The notes under the pieces were generated by a model. It was given only the letters and a program-made list of their open reading frames with translations. It was not told where the DNA came from and did not search any database. A DNA stretch of 64,000 bases from assembly GCA_938743325.2 (NCBI GenBank), contig OW568883.1:558001-622000 (forward strand), given 5' to 3'. The stretch comes from Pycnococcus provasolii. Lineage: Eukaryota; Chlorophyta; Pseudoscourfieldiophyceae; Pseudoscourfieldiales; Pycnococcaceae. This document shows, piece after piece, positions 18,332 to 28,373 of this stretch. The position numbers and the translations under genes were made by a program. Numbering within the stretch: position 1 is the stretch's first letter; each line of letters starts with the position of its first letter.

Positions 18332-20368
18332 TCAGATCGTGTGCGTCGGATTATGCAATGCATAGTAGTCTTGCACTATGGATGGGGGTGGTTGCCAGCA
18401 TCCGCAATGCGTGGCTGGATTCTCGCCAATGAGAATGAGAAGAAGGCTCTGCGAGAAGAACGGCGAGAGCAGCGTCAACAAAGGTCCGGGCAAATTTGCG
18501 GTATTTGGATTCTCGCATCTCATGAGGACGATGAATCTCGCCCTCTGAATCGGGGTAAGTTTTTGCAGCCACGCTAGCATGGCCCGGCTCATCGCCTGCA
18601 TCGCATCCGCCTGCGGCGCGATACGTCCTTCCGCCGACGCCGGGTTCGCTCCGCTTGCGAGTAGCGCTGCGTGATACTCGCCACCGCCACCCTTGATTGC
18701 ACTGATGCCGTGACTCGTGACGGTCTCCTTGGCAAACTTTAGGAACATCAGCGAGGCATTCACCAGATTATTTCTCACGGATTCCACGTCGCTCGCCGCA
18801 GCAGATGATGCGGCGGCGGAAGCAGCTAGCGCACCTTGACGGCTTCGCGTGAAAAAGTTCGCAGCATTTCGAAAGGCACCTACGAGCCCACCATTGTCGG
18901 CACCCCAACCCGACACGGAGGCCATGCCATCGACGGTGGCGACGCTCGCCAAGAAGTCCGGCTGCGAGGCGAAGGTGGCCATCAATGCCGCCGCCGCGGC
19001 TCGCTCGATCATTACGAGCTGATCTCGCTGCGCGCCGTTGGGCTGCAATTCGAGAATTGCGGAGAGATTCTCTACCCAACCCAACGGGCTCGTGACGTTC
19101 GCAGGTATCAGCTTCATGGCAGCCTGCTCGGCATTCACCTGTCGCGCGTCGAGCTGTCTCGTGTATTGCAGGACAGGGGACACCTCGCCGCGCTGACGAG
19201 CCTCGATGAGTTCGAGATCGTCCTTCAGCATGATCTTGCGGCGTTCTTCGAGAAGCAGCTGCGACGTGTGCGTTGCGAGTGCATCCACCTGATCGGGTGT
19301 GACTCCCGTGATGTTCTGCGGCGTGTTTCGCGCCTCGATGACGAGCGCGACGTTGTTCAGCATCCTGTCAATCGTCGCGTATTGCTCTTGTGAGAGCCTT
19401 CCCCTGCGCCCGTTGGCGTGCTCGACGATACCCGTTGGCGAAGACGCCGACGGTGTGGCGACGCTGGCGCCTGCAGGATCGCCTTGCTCGCCTTGCTGTA
19501 GCGGGAAAGGTGATGGCAGCGGAGTGGTTTTTGACCGCTGGTACGCTGGTGGCGCCGTGTTCGCGTCCGCGTCATCGAGGACGGAGTCCAAAATGTCGTC
19601 GTTGCGTGGTGCAAATGACACGTGCCTTTCACCGTTCATCAGCAAGCCAGCGGCCGGTGTTGAGTGCCGACCGCCGCTGAGGAGTTGGTGGTTGTGGTGA
19701 TGATGCGGCTGCATCATGCTGCTGTGTTCCCATTTGGCGTACAGCGCCGGGTCACTCACGTGCGCGGGTGTCATACTGCTCAATGCGGCGGCCACCGCCA
19801 TTTTTTGGCGTTCACGGTACCTTCTCGCCGCGAGTCGATTTTGCTCCCTTCGCTTTTCCATGTCGCGTCGGTTTGGCGGCTTTTTGGACATGCCGCCGCT
19901 CTTATCGGTCGACAGCGCGGATGAGCTCTTTGTGGAGTTCGTGGATGTGATTCTCTGGAACTGCGGCTCTGGAGGCGGCATCGCCGCTTCCGATTTGATT
20001 GCAAGTGCTTTGACAGCTTCGGCGTCCATTTGCGACATGGACGGTTCCGTGAGGAGGTCTGAGAACACCGCGATGTCGCTTGAGGTGGCCTCGAGCATGG
20101 ACGTTTGGTGGAAGAGCTCGTGTGTATTGTTGTCGACGTCGACGTCGACGTCGACGTCGCCCGCGCCCGCGCCCGCGCCCGCGCCAGCTGGAGCGGTTTG
20201 TTTGTGCGTCGTTGTGCCCTCAAACGCCATCGTCGCGTCCAAGAACGACGTCACCGGTGGTTGGAGTTTCGAGGTCGATAGGAGCTGAGGGGAAGAAGCC
20301 ATCAGGGAAGCCTCCACGGCCGGTTGAGGGGAAGCGCTCTGCATAACCTCTTTAATCACAGCGAACAA
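18332..20368 (-). CDS. bZIP-like transcription factor with an atypical zipper region
   Basis: 678 residues. A second ATG eight codons in (MQSASPQ) could be used. The basic region near residues 166-195 reads RRDMEKRREQNRLAARRYRE and keeps the bZIP N-x7-R signature (NRLAARRYR). The segment after it (KMAVAAALSSMTPAHVSD) lacks heptad leucines, so a classic coiled coil is not visible. The N-terminal part has Gly-Ala and Val-Asp dipeptide runs from simple repeats. A conserved-looking helical region follows from about residue 330 (LSQEQYATIDRMLNNVALVI, LLLEERRKIMLKDDLELIEA), then an Ala-rich helical C-terminus. The nuclear DNA-binding role rests on the basic region only. The gene is divergent from the LRR gene. 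Confidence 0.72.
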   Translation of the reverse strand: MFAVIKEVMQSASPQPAVEASLMASSPQLLSTSKLQPPVTSFLDATMAFEGTTTHKQTAPAGAGAGAGAGDVDVDVDVDNNTHELFHQTSMLEATSSDIAVFSDLLTEPSMSQMDAEAVKALAIKSEAAMPPPEPQFQRITSTNSTKSSSALSTDKSGGMSKKPPNRRDMEKRREQNRLAARRYRERQKMAVAAALSSMTPAHVSDPALYAKWEHSSMMQPHHHHNHQLLSGGRHSTPAAGLLMNGERHVSFAPRNDDILDSVLDDADANTAPPAYQRSKTTPLPSPFPLQQGEQGDPAGASVATPSASSPTGIVEHANGRRGRLSQEQYATIDRMLNNVALVIEARNTPQNITGVTPDQVDALATHTSQLLLEERRKIMLKDDLELIEARQRGEVSPVLQYTRQLDARQVNAEQAAMKLIPANVTSPLGWVENLSAILELQPNGAQRDQLVMIERAAAAALMATFASQPDFLASVATVDGMASVSGWGADNGGLVGAFRNAANFFTRSRQGALAASAAASSAAASDVESVRNNLVNASLMFLKFAKETVTSHGISAIKGGGGEYHAALLASGANPASAEGRIAPQADAMQAMSRAMLAWLQKLTPIQRARFIVLMRCENPNTANLPGPLLTLLSPFFSQSLLLILIGENPATHCGCWQPPPSIVQDYYALHNPTHTI

Positions 20369-21661
20369 GGTTTACCTGAACTGAACTTTACGGAACTGAA
20401 AACTTAACGGAACGAAAGGCCTTAAATATTGAAATAATAACCTTAACAGATACGGTGCCTACACAAGCAGATAGGTACACCAGGTGTATGTAAAGGTTTA
20501 TGGCCGGTCGAACGCAACGCAACTCGAACGCGAACGCAGGCGGAGAGAGAGGTTAGGTTCCCGAGGTTCCGGCCCTCTTTGGCACGGCTGGCTTTTCCTG
20601 CGGTTCGTTCAGTGCAGTTGGTTGCGTTGGGACAGTGTGGGCAAGCAAGCGCGTGAAGGGAAGGAACTCCACGGACACGGGCGAGGTGCCACCCACCAGG
20701 CCAGTAGGAACCTAGGGGATACTTTGCCACAGCACGTGAGCCTCCCTCCCTCAGCGAGGTCCCTCAGCGCCTCTACTAGAGCACCTGCACCTGGTGCACA
20801 CCTGACACCTGGTGCACACCTGGTGCACACTGCACACCTGGTGGCACCCAGGGGCAAGGTCATCGTTGATTCGTTGCGGGTACATAGAGAAGGTTCAGGA
20901 GAGGTGGTTGGTAGTACTACATTACACAGTAGTCTCCTTCCCCTTCATTCCCCTTCTCTTTCTCTTTCTCTCTCTCTTTCACCTTCTCTCTCTCTTTCAC
21001 CTTCCCCTTCACCTTCTCTTCGCTCTCTCTTTGCGGCGTTGGCTTTGCGGGAGGTCTTTGCGGGGCTTTCACTTTGCCCGACCTCCTCTCCTCGCCCGCC
21101 GAGATGGATGTTTGCGGCGTTGGCTTTGTTGGCTTTGCGGCCCCTCCCCCCAGACCTCCCCCCCCCGGGGCAGCCTGGGGTGGAGCCCCTCCAACAGTCC
21201 AAGGGCTCCCCCCCCCGTTTTTCCTTCCGTACCCTACGAGTAGGAAACTCGCCGATATAAATCGCCCCCGGGGATCCCCCCTTGCCCCTTATTCTGTTTT
21301 CTTCCGACGGTCTGCTTTGCCCTCGTGGCACTCCCTGCCCCCCCCGCGCCATCACATCCCAACCCAACCTCGTCATCACATCACGCGGCCTGCCACTTCC
21401 ATCTCTCTCCTTGTCAAGAGCTCTTTCTTCTTTGCAAGCAAGATTCTGCGTCCTCTTATTAGGCTCACTTCCAGGGTGCTCCAGGCTTCCAGGGGGATTG
21501 CTATTAGGAGGATTGCTGCTATTAGGATTATTGTACCCATAAGAGCTCGCGTCAGGGACGGTTTAGGTGGCGCTCCCAGAATAGGGAGGCGCATTCTCGC
21601 GTCGTTCTCGGACGCGTTACATAACTTGCAAGCAGGAACGCAAGCCTTCGTGTCGCACGTC
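20369..21661. promoter_or_regulatory. long divergent upstream region of the bZIP-like and LRR genes
   Basis: About 1.3 kb. It contains tandem CACCTGGTGCACAC copies (20788-20845), the palindrome GTAGTACTAC (20911-20920) and a CT-rich tract (about 20937-21030). The LRR frame stays open through 21074-21661, but its translation there is low-complexity, so I treat it as leader. A hidden upstream exon cannot be excluded. Confidence 0.5.
20788..20845. repeat. tandem CACCTGGTGCACAC repeat
   Basis: Copies start at 20788, 20806 and 20817, with a partial CACCTGGTGG at 20835. Each holds a CACCTG E-box-type core next to the palindrome GTGCAC. Confidence 0.75.
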
Positions 21662-22093
21662 ATGGGAAACGCGTGCTCGGCAGGACGAGGCATACTGAGA
21701 GGAAGCCGCAACTCGGACCACGCGCCGTACGTCGGAGAGCCGCGCGTCGTCTCGCCGCGCTCGCACGATACGTCCACGTTCTCAAGAGACGGATTCGATA
21801 ACAGCGAAAATAGCGACGCGTCAACGACACGGCAACGGCGGGGACACCGACGAAGTCGGGAAGTGAGCAACGTCCTCGCAACGCCAAGGACGCACACGAC
21901 GACGCCGGCGCGTGACGACGGCGACGACCTGTACGGATTCACTCCCGTGGAAGGTGTGCTGACTTCTGAAAGGCACCGAAGGAGAAAACGAAGAGCGCTG
22001 TGGGGTGGAGTGAGTGCAGAAAATACCACGAACGACGTTCGACTGTGGGACATCAGCCGAACGGGTCTGCAGCACGGATGTGAAGACGGCGGC

Positions 22094-22125
<32 letters not shown>

Positions 22126-24133
22126 ATACAACGAATACGAAGACGGCGGAAACACTTCGGACGAAGACAGCACGGACGACGAGGGTGGTGGTGTTCCCAC
22201 CTCAAATGCGAGCACGCCACAGACGAAGTATGCATGGGTGTCGTCCGCGAGTTCTTACTCCACGTCGTCACGGAAAAATGAGACCGCCGCCGCCAATCTC
22301 CAGCAAGCACAGAAGCGGCAGCGACGACGACGACGGCACGTTCCAAGCCTGTTCTCACTCGCATCGGATGCATTTGTGAAAGACATGCTACCATCCGCAT
22401 CCCCGGGGGTATTCGCGCGCGTGCCTCTTGATATCGTGCAGCAGATCTTCAATCGTGCCGTGGCGCATGGCGCTCTCACAGATGTGTCGCTCGCCGCCTT
22501 CCATGGATGCCAGCTTGCACGTATTCACGTGGGCAGGCAGGCAGCGACGTCGGTGGGTGATCGATGGCTCGCGCACCTGCTCACGCATGGAAGCCAGCAG
22601 ACGGAGCTACTTAGCATGAGCCTCGTGCACCTGCCGCACGTCACGGAGAGGGGCGTGCAGCTCATCATCCACCAATGCCCCAACTTGAGAAATCTGCGCC
22701 TCGATGGGTGCTACAGAGGGTGCACGGACGAGAGCCTTGCCGCAACGGCGTGGTGTTCGATGCACAAGCTCGAAAAGCTCAGCGTGGCTATGTGCGACGG
22801 CATCACAAGCGCGGGCGTTTCGTCAATCGCACGCATGCCGAACCTGCGCGCTCTCAATCTTGAAATGTGCAGCCAGGTGTCGCTCGTTGGAGTGCTCGGT
22901 CGACTTCGCCAGCTGCGTGTGCTCAACTTCGCGTATTGCACGTACGTCAACGACAGCGACATTACGCACCTGAGCAAAAATCTGCCCTACCTCACCGAGC
23001 TGAACCTTGCGCGCACCGCGGTAACGGATGCAGGCGTCGCGTACGTGGCGGCCTGGAAACGCACGCTCATGGTCCTCAGCGTCTCAGGATGCGCGGTAAC
23101 GAACGCGTCTCTCGGCGCCATCTGCCACTGCGAAAAGCTCGAGGTGCTCGAGCTCAGCTGGTGCGCGGTGGACGACGAGGGATTCCACGCCGAGTTCTGC
23201 GGCGAATCGACGTCGCCGTCGCACGCCGCCGCCAGCCTTGACAGCCACGAGCTCGCGGAGTCGCCATCGACGACGAGCCCGATGGGAATCGAGCTGTACG
23301 AGTTTACGTCGACGTCGACGCCGACGTCTCCGCGACCGCAGGAACGACGTGCGCAGCTCCCAAACCTGCTACGCTTGAACCTATCGCACACGCGCATTGG
23401 CGACGAAACGCTCGACGCTCTAAGGCACGCGGGTGCATCTCAGCTGGTGGAGCTTAATTTGGACAGAACGCGCGTTTCAGCTTCGGGCATAAAAACGATC
23501 GCGGAGGCCTTCCCGCTCATGCGGTCGCTCGTGCTCACGGATACGAATGTCAGCAACATGGCAGCAAGCTCGCTGCGACGCATGCGCCACCTGCGCGACC
23601 TTTGCATCAGCTACAGCGGTATCAACGACGAAGGCTTGGCGGACTTTGCGGAGAGCGGCGCTCCGGCGTTGCGCACGCTGCGTGCGGATAATCGCGCGAT
23701 CACCGACGATGGCGTCGCCGCGCTCGTCGGATTGCGAGATAGTTTGAGGCATCTTGACCTATTTTCGAGTCGTATCACGGATGTCGGCGCTGCGTCGATT
23801 GCCCAGCTCACCAGACTGCGCACACTCGAGGTGTGCAGCGGTCAGATTACGGACAACGGCGCGCTCATGCTTGCGGAGGAGCTAGAGAATATGCAACGTC
23901 TGAATCTTGGTCACAACACGCTGATCACTGAGCGAACTGTGGCGGGCATCGTCAAAGGCATGCCCAACCTAAGGTCCCTGAACTTGATGCAGGCACGCAT
24001 CACGTCGAGCAGTCTCGACAAAATCGCAGGCTTGCGGCGACTGGAGAATTTGTGCGTGCACGGTACACGCGTGTCATTGGCGGCTGTGGAGGCGCTGCAG
24101 CAAAAGCTTAAGAATTTGCAGGTGACTCTCTAA
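21662..24133 (+). CDS. leucine-rich repeat protein with N-myristoylation signal (AMN1/FBXL-type LRRs)
   Basis: 823 residues from the ATG at 21662. I chose this start because MGNACSAGRG is a textbook N-myristoylation site (Gly2, Ser6) with a palmitoylatable Cys5, and because the open frame upstream encodes low-complexity sequence. The first 270 residues are Ser/Arg/Asp-rich, with an Asp run from GAC repeats. VPLDIVQQIFNRAVAHGAL near residue 255 may be a weak F-box-like helix. From about residue 310 to the end come cysteine-containing LRRs of roughly 24-26 residues (LRNLRLDGCYRGCTDESL, LRALNLEMCSQVSLVGV, LRTLEVCSGQITDNGALML). An insert of about 40 residues interrupts the LRRs near residue 520. 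Such proteins bind partner proteins and many are ubiquitin-ligase receptors. Membrane tethering is inferred from the N-terminus. Confidence 0.83.
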
Positions 24134-24226
24134 AAGAGGGTATGAGAAGTCTCTGTCTTTCTTTATAATTAAAAAAACGCGTGTGTTTTCTATCTATCTA
24201 TCTATATATCGTACGGCAGCAAGTTG

Positions 24227-25144
24227 TCACCAGTCACCCTTGCGCGCCTTTCCTCTATTTGCCTTCTTATCAGCCGCCTTCTTCTTGTTCTGCAGCCGTT
24301 TCTCGTTCGCCCTTTTTGCAAATTTACCCTTTCGCTTCAGGCGATCTTCGTCAGGCTTTGGCGGTGGCTCCGCAGCCTTGTCGAGCATCTTCTGCATCTT
24401 TTCGAGAGCGTCCTCAACGTTCGCCTTCTGCGTTCGATGCTTGGTTGATGTGACAACAAACTCGCCGAGGTTGTTGAACTTGTTCGTCTGCTGTTTTCTG
24501 AGGTTGTCCAAGCCATAGTCACTCAGCAGTTCCTTTAGTTTGCCAGGAAGGAGTCTAAGGTCCGCCTTTGTGTTAACCTTGTTGACGTTCTGTCCACCCG
24601 CTCCTCCACTTCGCGCGAAGCTAATTTCCACGTCGTCTCGCGTGAGCTGTTTTGGCGGCCACGTGACGATTTCTTCCTCTTCTTCACTGTCGTTTGCACC
24701 ACCACTGCTGGTAGACGTGTCTGCGTTGTAGGCTCGAACGAAAAGAGCCGACCGACGGTGAAATGACGATGGTCGGGAGATCAGGTTTGTCGATCTGAAC
24801 GGCACAAGAGAATCCTCAGCAAAAAAAGAGGATGAGAAACTCCGACGACGCAGAGTAGTAGGGAATGACGGTGACGGAGATTGTGATATTGATGCAAGAC
24901 TATGACGACAAATCTTCCGTGAGAATCCTGCACCACCTGAAGGGATCCCAAACCAAGCACTTATTCCAAACCGCACCGACCCAAGTTTTGAACTGACAAA
25001 TGAACTGCAAGTGCGTGTACTCACATGCATATTACTATTCTTCCGACATATTTTAAACCCGTATCGCAGATGGAAGACTGACGCAGACGGACTCATCCTG
25101 ACAGGCATATAGTGGCTTGAAGAACAAGGCTTGAAGGCCATCAC
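24227..25144 (-). CDS. ICT1/ArfB-type peptidyl-tRNA hydrolase (class I release factor domain)
   Basis: 305 residues. The first 110 or so are Ser/Arg-rich with few acids, consistent with import into mitochondrion or plastid. The release-factor domain follows: ISFARSGGAGGQNVNKVNTK near residue 175 holds the catalytic GGQ, then the short helical part. The C-terminus is a long Lys/Arg-rich tail (RLKRKGKFAKRANEKRLQNK). There is no codon-recognition domain, so this is the ICT1/ArfB rescue type, which frees peptides from stalled organellar ribosomes and in mitochondria can be ribosome subunit mL62. It converges on the LRR gene with about 90 bases between stops. Confidence 0.9.
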   Translation of the reverse strand: MMAFKPCSSSHYMPVRMSPSASVFHLRYGFKICRKNSNMHVSTRTCSSFVSSKLGSVRFGISAWFGIPSGGAGFSRKICRHSLASISQSPSPSFPTTLRRRSFSSSFFAEDSLVPFRSTNLISRPSSFHRRSALFVRAYNADTSTSSGGANDSEEEEEIVTWPPKQLTRDDVEISFARSGGAGGQNVNKVNTKADLRLLPGKLKELLSDYGLDNLRKQQTNKFNNLGEFVVTSTKHRTQKANVEDALEKMQKMLDKAAEPPPKPDEDRLKRKGKFAKRANEKRLQNKKKAADKKANRGKARKGDW

Positions 25145-25514
25145 TTACAGGTTCCGAACGTGATGGAGAACGAGAGAGAGAGAGAGGGGGGACTTTTGTG
25201 TCGGATCAGGATCACCTTATCCCCCACTTTGGGGGGAAGGAAGGGGGACAAAACGAAACCAAACCAACCAACTTGGGGCTCCAGGGAGTTCCGGCTGTCC
25301 GGGTCCCGAGATTGATTGCATGTGACAAATCTGCAAGTTTTCCCCGCGCTGAGTTTGAGTTTGAGTTTTTAATTAAGTTTCACTTCCGTTCCCGTCTCAC
25401 TTTGCTTGCGTGACGTGATTTTACTGAGTGCTCACTCATAATTTCATTTTATTGTGTGTACAGTAACTGTACGTCATTTTATTGCGTGTACTGTCTCCGT
25501 CATACCAATCAATC
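25145..25514. promoter_or_regulatory. divergent promoter of the release-factor and F-box-like genes, with 15-bp palindrome
   Basis: A GA dinucleotide run near 25168-25187 lies just outside the release-factor start. GTACAGTAACTGTAC at 25458-25472 is a perfect inverted repeat around one base, 43 bases before the F-box-like ATG. A second ATTGCGTGTACTGT-type copy follows it. Confidence 0.6.
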
Positions 25515-26747
25515 ATGGGTGCAGACGACAATGGTGAATGCATGCCTTCTTCTTCTCCTTCTCCTTCTCCTTCGACGACGACGACGCGTTTGACGGAATG
25601 GGAGGAACGCACGGACCGTGAAAAGCTCGCCATGACCGTCGCCTTCAACCACATACTGAGCGGCGGGTCGCTCCTACGCATGGGACTCACAGTCGCGGAT
25701 GTCGTCACACTGAGTCTGTGCAACAAAGAGTGTCGCGCACGGTGTGCAGATAATTGCTGCTGGGAGGAAGCGGCGGAGGCAATGGACTCCGATTTCGCCT
25801 TTCCTGATGATTTTGAGGAGATCATGATACACGCGACATCATCTGGACTCCCTTCTCTTTCATTAGAGCTCTTTCATTGGCGAACCCGATCCGACCCTCG
25901 CTGCTCTATCGAGTTCATTGATCTCCCGCCGCGTGAGCGCTTCGTCCGACTACTGCTCTTCGGGCAGTTCGTCAAAAAGACACTTGCGGTGTGGTGCAAA
26001 GATCACGTCGACAGGAAATGGTGGAATATTGAGTTCCGCGCAAGCGATCTCGAGATGCGTGAGGGAGAGGCTACAACGAGCTGGCACAATTCTGGCGTTG
26101 AATATGCACGTGCGATGAACGAGCTCGTCACGCGTCATGCTAAGCGGTACGACCTCTTGGTCAAGATTGCATACGCCCAAATTGCTGAGCACGGTTTCCA
26201 TCAAGAGGAAAGTCCGTACTGCATAATCGGTGGCGGCGGGCCCGGAGACGCTTTGCAGCAACTCGTCGTCGCAGGCAACTTAAATGCCATTGATGTCTTT
26301 GGAACATCTTTTCGCGAATGGATAAACGGTTATCTCGCGCCTGACGATCGAATCGGTCAGCGACAATCAAACTCGCCGCCTCGCGCTCCACCTGGGTCCG
26401 ACGACCACATTCGCGAATTGAATTGCGCGGAGCCGGACGTGATTCCATGCTCGAAAGCACTCCTTGGCGCTCGTTTGGAACGTACGCTGCGTTTGCTTCC
26501 ATTCGACGACATGTCCAAGTTGCTGGAAGACCACCCGATGGATGACATGTCGCCTGCATCGCAAACGCCGCCGTATGCAGGGGTCGATTGGTCTCCTCTT
26601 CATAGCCATCCAGACTTTTCTGAAGGATTGGGTTGGCGCACTATTGAGGAGTTTGTAGCAGGGATGCCGTCGTCTGACGACGAGGAGGCTTGGGGGTCGG
26701 AGGAGGAGCTAAGCGAGGATCAGGAGGATGACGAAGAAGGTGAGTAG
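25515..26747 (+). CDS. F-box-like protein with acidic C-terminus
   Basis: 410 residues from MGADDNGEC; the frame upstream has no good ATG. Near residues 45-80 the sequence LTVADVVTLSLCNKECRARC plus ADNCCWEEAAE resembles an F-box (leucines, the CNKECR helix and the final Trp). The rest is unique: Trp-rich segments (WCKDHVDRKWWNIEF), a Gly-rich loop (CIIGGGGPGDALQQL), and a strongly acidic tail. A role as an SCF substrate adaptor is inferred from the weak F-box alone. Confidence 0.65.
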   Translation: MGADDNGECMPSSSPSPSPSTTTTRLTEWEERTDREKLAMTVAFNHILSGGSLLRMGLTVADVVTLSLCNKECRARCADNCCWEEAAEAMDSDFAFPDDFEEIMIHATSSGLPSLSLELFHWRTRSDPRCSIEFIDLPPRERFVRLLLFGQFVKKTLAVWCKDHVDRKWWNIEFRASDLEMREGEATTSWHNSGVEYARAMNELVTRHAKRYDLLVKIAYAQIAEHGFHQEESPYCIIGGGGPGDALQQLVVAGNLNAIDVFGTSFREWINGYLAPDDRIGQRQSNSPPRAPPGSDDHIRELNCAEPDVIPCSKALLGARLERTLRLLPFDDMSKLLEDHPMDDMSPASQTPPYAGVDWSPLHSHPDFSEGLGWRTIEEFVAGMPSSDDEEAWGSEEELSEDQEDDEEGE

Positions 26748-26860
26748 GTGACGAGGCGGAGGAATAAAAACCGCCAAGAACGACGGAAGGGATCATAAAT
26801 AAAGAGGAAAAATTGAAGAGTAAAATATTGAAGAGTATTATTATCTAATTGTACAAATTA

Positions 26861-27905
26861 TTATTGGGTACTCACGTTTACGCTCCTCAGGTTCAGAAAG
26901 TCGTCCATCCGTCTTACCATGCTCGGAGGCCAGCGACGGATACGACTGAGCCAATCGATGTCGCGATACTGTGCGCACCCATCGAGCCTGTTTTATTTAG
27001 TGTGTTAGGTTGTTAGTGATTGTTTTCTTTTTTATTTTTGGTGTTTAGAGGTAGACTTACGCGACGTTGCTCCCCTCCAATATGCCGCTGTTGATGGACT
27101 CGCATGCGAAGTTCCAACTCGCCTCCGCCTCGTCCACCTTGCCCTGCGAGTAATACAAAGCCGCCAATGCCGCGCGAGCGTCAATCGATCCGGCGGCACG
27201 GCGAGCCACCGTTCTCAATTCGCGCTCACCGCGCACCTCGTCGCCAATCTCGATGCGCGCGAGCGCGCCATTGCTACTTGCGTATATAGCACCCGCAAGA
27301 TTGCGCTCTGTCTGGAATACGCGGCTTGCAGCATCGAAGTCGTCAGCCGCCGCCGCGTACTGCCCAAGCGATCCGTAGACGTTTCCACGAGAGTTCAACA
27401 GGTAAGGCGCAGAGAACCCGAGATTTTCCGCGACGGACAGTGCACGGCTGTACTCGCGCTCAGCCTCCTGCCACTGGCTGAGACCCTCGTACGCAAGACC
27501 TCGATTGGCAAGCAAGCCGAGGCTCACGTAGTTTTCCGGCGCGCGCTTCTCCGCGACGGCAAAGTCGACGAGCGCGTCGTTGAATCTCTTGCGGTCGACA
27601 TACACCTGTCCTCTCCTCTCGTACCACACGCACGTGGCGGTTGGATCTGCACCACTGCGCTCGACGATATTAATTATGTTCGTCAAGTACATGTCCGCAT
27701 CATCAAGTCGTTTCTCGGCGTACGCCTTCTTCGCCAGTTCCGCGATTGAGTCGACATCATCAGCCTTCGCCGACTCTGCGCAAGCGAGCGACGATGTCAT
27801 GAGCAGCGACGACGCGAGTGCTCTCCTCCTGGTTACGCCCTTCCTTCCAAAACGCGCTTCTGCCTCTTCTTCTTTTTGTTCGCCTGCTTCGAAGGCCGTG
27901 GACAT
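26861..27905 (-). CDS. TPR protein with thylakoid-lumen-type signal, two exons
   Basis: Coding exons 27905-27061 and 26987-26861 (minus strand) join in frame to 323 residues. The intron begins GTAAGT and ends AAACAG. The N-terminus from 27905 holds VTRRRALASSLLMTSSLACA ending AESAKA before DD, a twin-arginine lumen-targeting signal with an A-x-A cleavage site. Several TPR units follow (CVWYERRGQVYVDRKRFNDA, LLANRGLAYEGLSQWQEAER, LLNSRGNVYGSLGQYAAAAD). Exon 2 adds CAQYRDIDWLSRIRRWPPSM, a conserved-looking tail. The same frame stays open without a stop to an ATG at 28124, which could supply the missing stroma-targeting part, but that stretch also encodes a zinc-knuckle protein in another frame. 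The lumen location is inferred from the signal and the exact partner is unknown. Confidence 0.8.
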
Positions 27906-28108
27906 TGCGCCGTGTCGTGTCCCGTGAGCATGCAGTTTTCGCATTTGATCGTGTGTCCGCACCCCGCCATCAGTTGCGCCTTGAGCATGCTCAGTTCGGT
28001 CTGGAGTTGAAGGGCGAGGTTGTCTTGGTTGTTGGCCTGGGCGGTCGCGATGCGCCGAGTGAGGTCGTACAGCGCCGGCTCGAACGACGACGCGAATGTG
28101 CCTCCCAT
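27833..28108 (-). CDS. small CCHC zinc-knuckle protein overlapping the TPR gene
   Basis: 91 residues from MGGTFASSFEPAL. An amphipathic helix (LYDLTRRIATAQANNQDNLA, then LQLQTELSMLKAQL) is followed by a zinc knuckle, CENCMLTGHDTAQCP, with exact C-x2-C-x4-H-x4-C spacing and two more ligand-like residues just before it (CGHTIK). The tail is Lys-rich (KQANKKKKRQKRVLEGRA). Codon choice is GC3-rich like real genes here. The ORF ends 73 bases inside the TPR gene start and lies in a different frame on the same strand. Its ATG has a purine at -3 and G at +4, better than the upstream ATG at 28124. This looks like a real host gene, probably nucleic-acid binding. Confidence 0.68.
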   Translation of the reverse strand: MGGTFASSFEPALYDLTRRIATAQANNQDNLALQLQTELSMLKAQLMAGCGHTIKCENCMLTGHDTAQCPRPSKQANKKKKRQKRVLEGRA

Positions 28109-28373
28109 GACCAAGCAAGGACATGCAGAAGGAGTGGAAAATGCGGGAGGGGGAAATATTTGTGGCGCAGATACCTCGGAGAAAGATTTCTCTCCCCGGA
28201 ACTGGGAAGGGGAGGGAATGCGGGGAGGAGGAGGAGGCTTCGGGGAGTTATTTATGTAAATGACAGCTGAATCACCAGAGAAAACAACGGGGAAATACAG
28301 TAGGCAATCGTCAACCGGCCGCAGACTTGAGACACTTGATCAGATAAGAAAGTCAAAGTAATTATGTAAAATC

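Noticed and set aside
27833-28108. Zinc knuckle as a relic of a retroelement nucleocapsid
   Set aside because: No neighbouring polymerase, integrase or terminal repeats; the single knuckle sits in a short, intact host-like frame.
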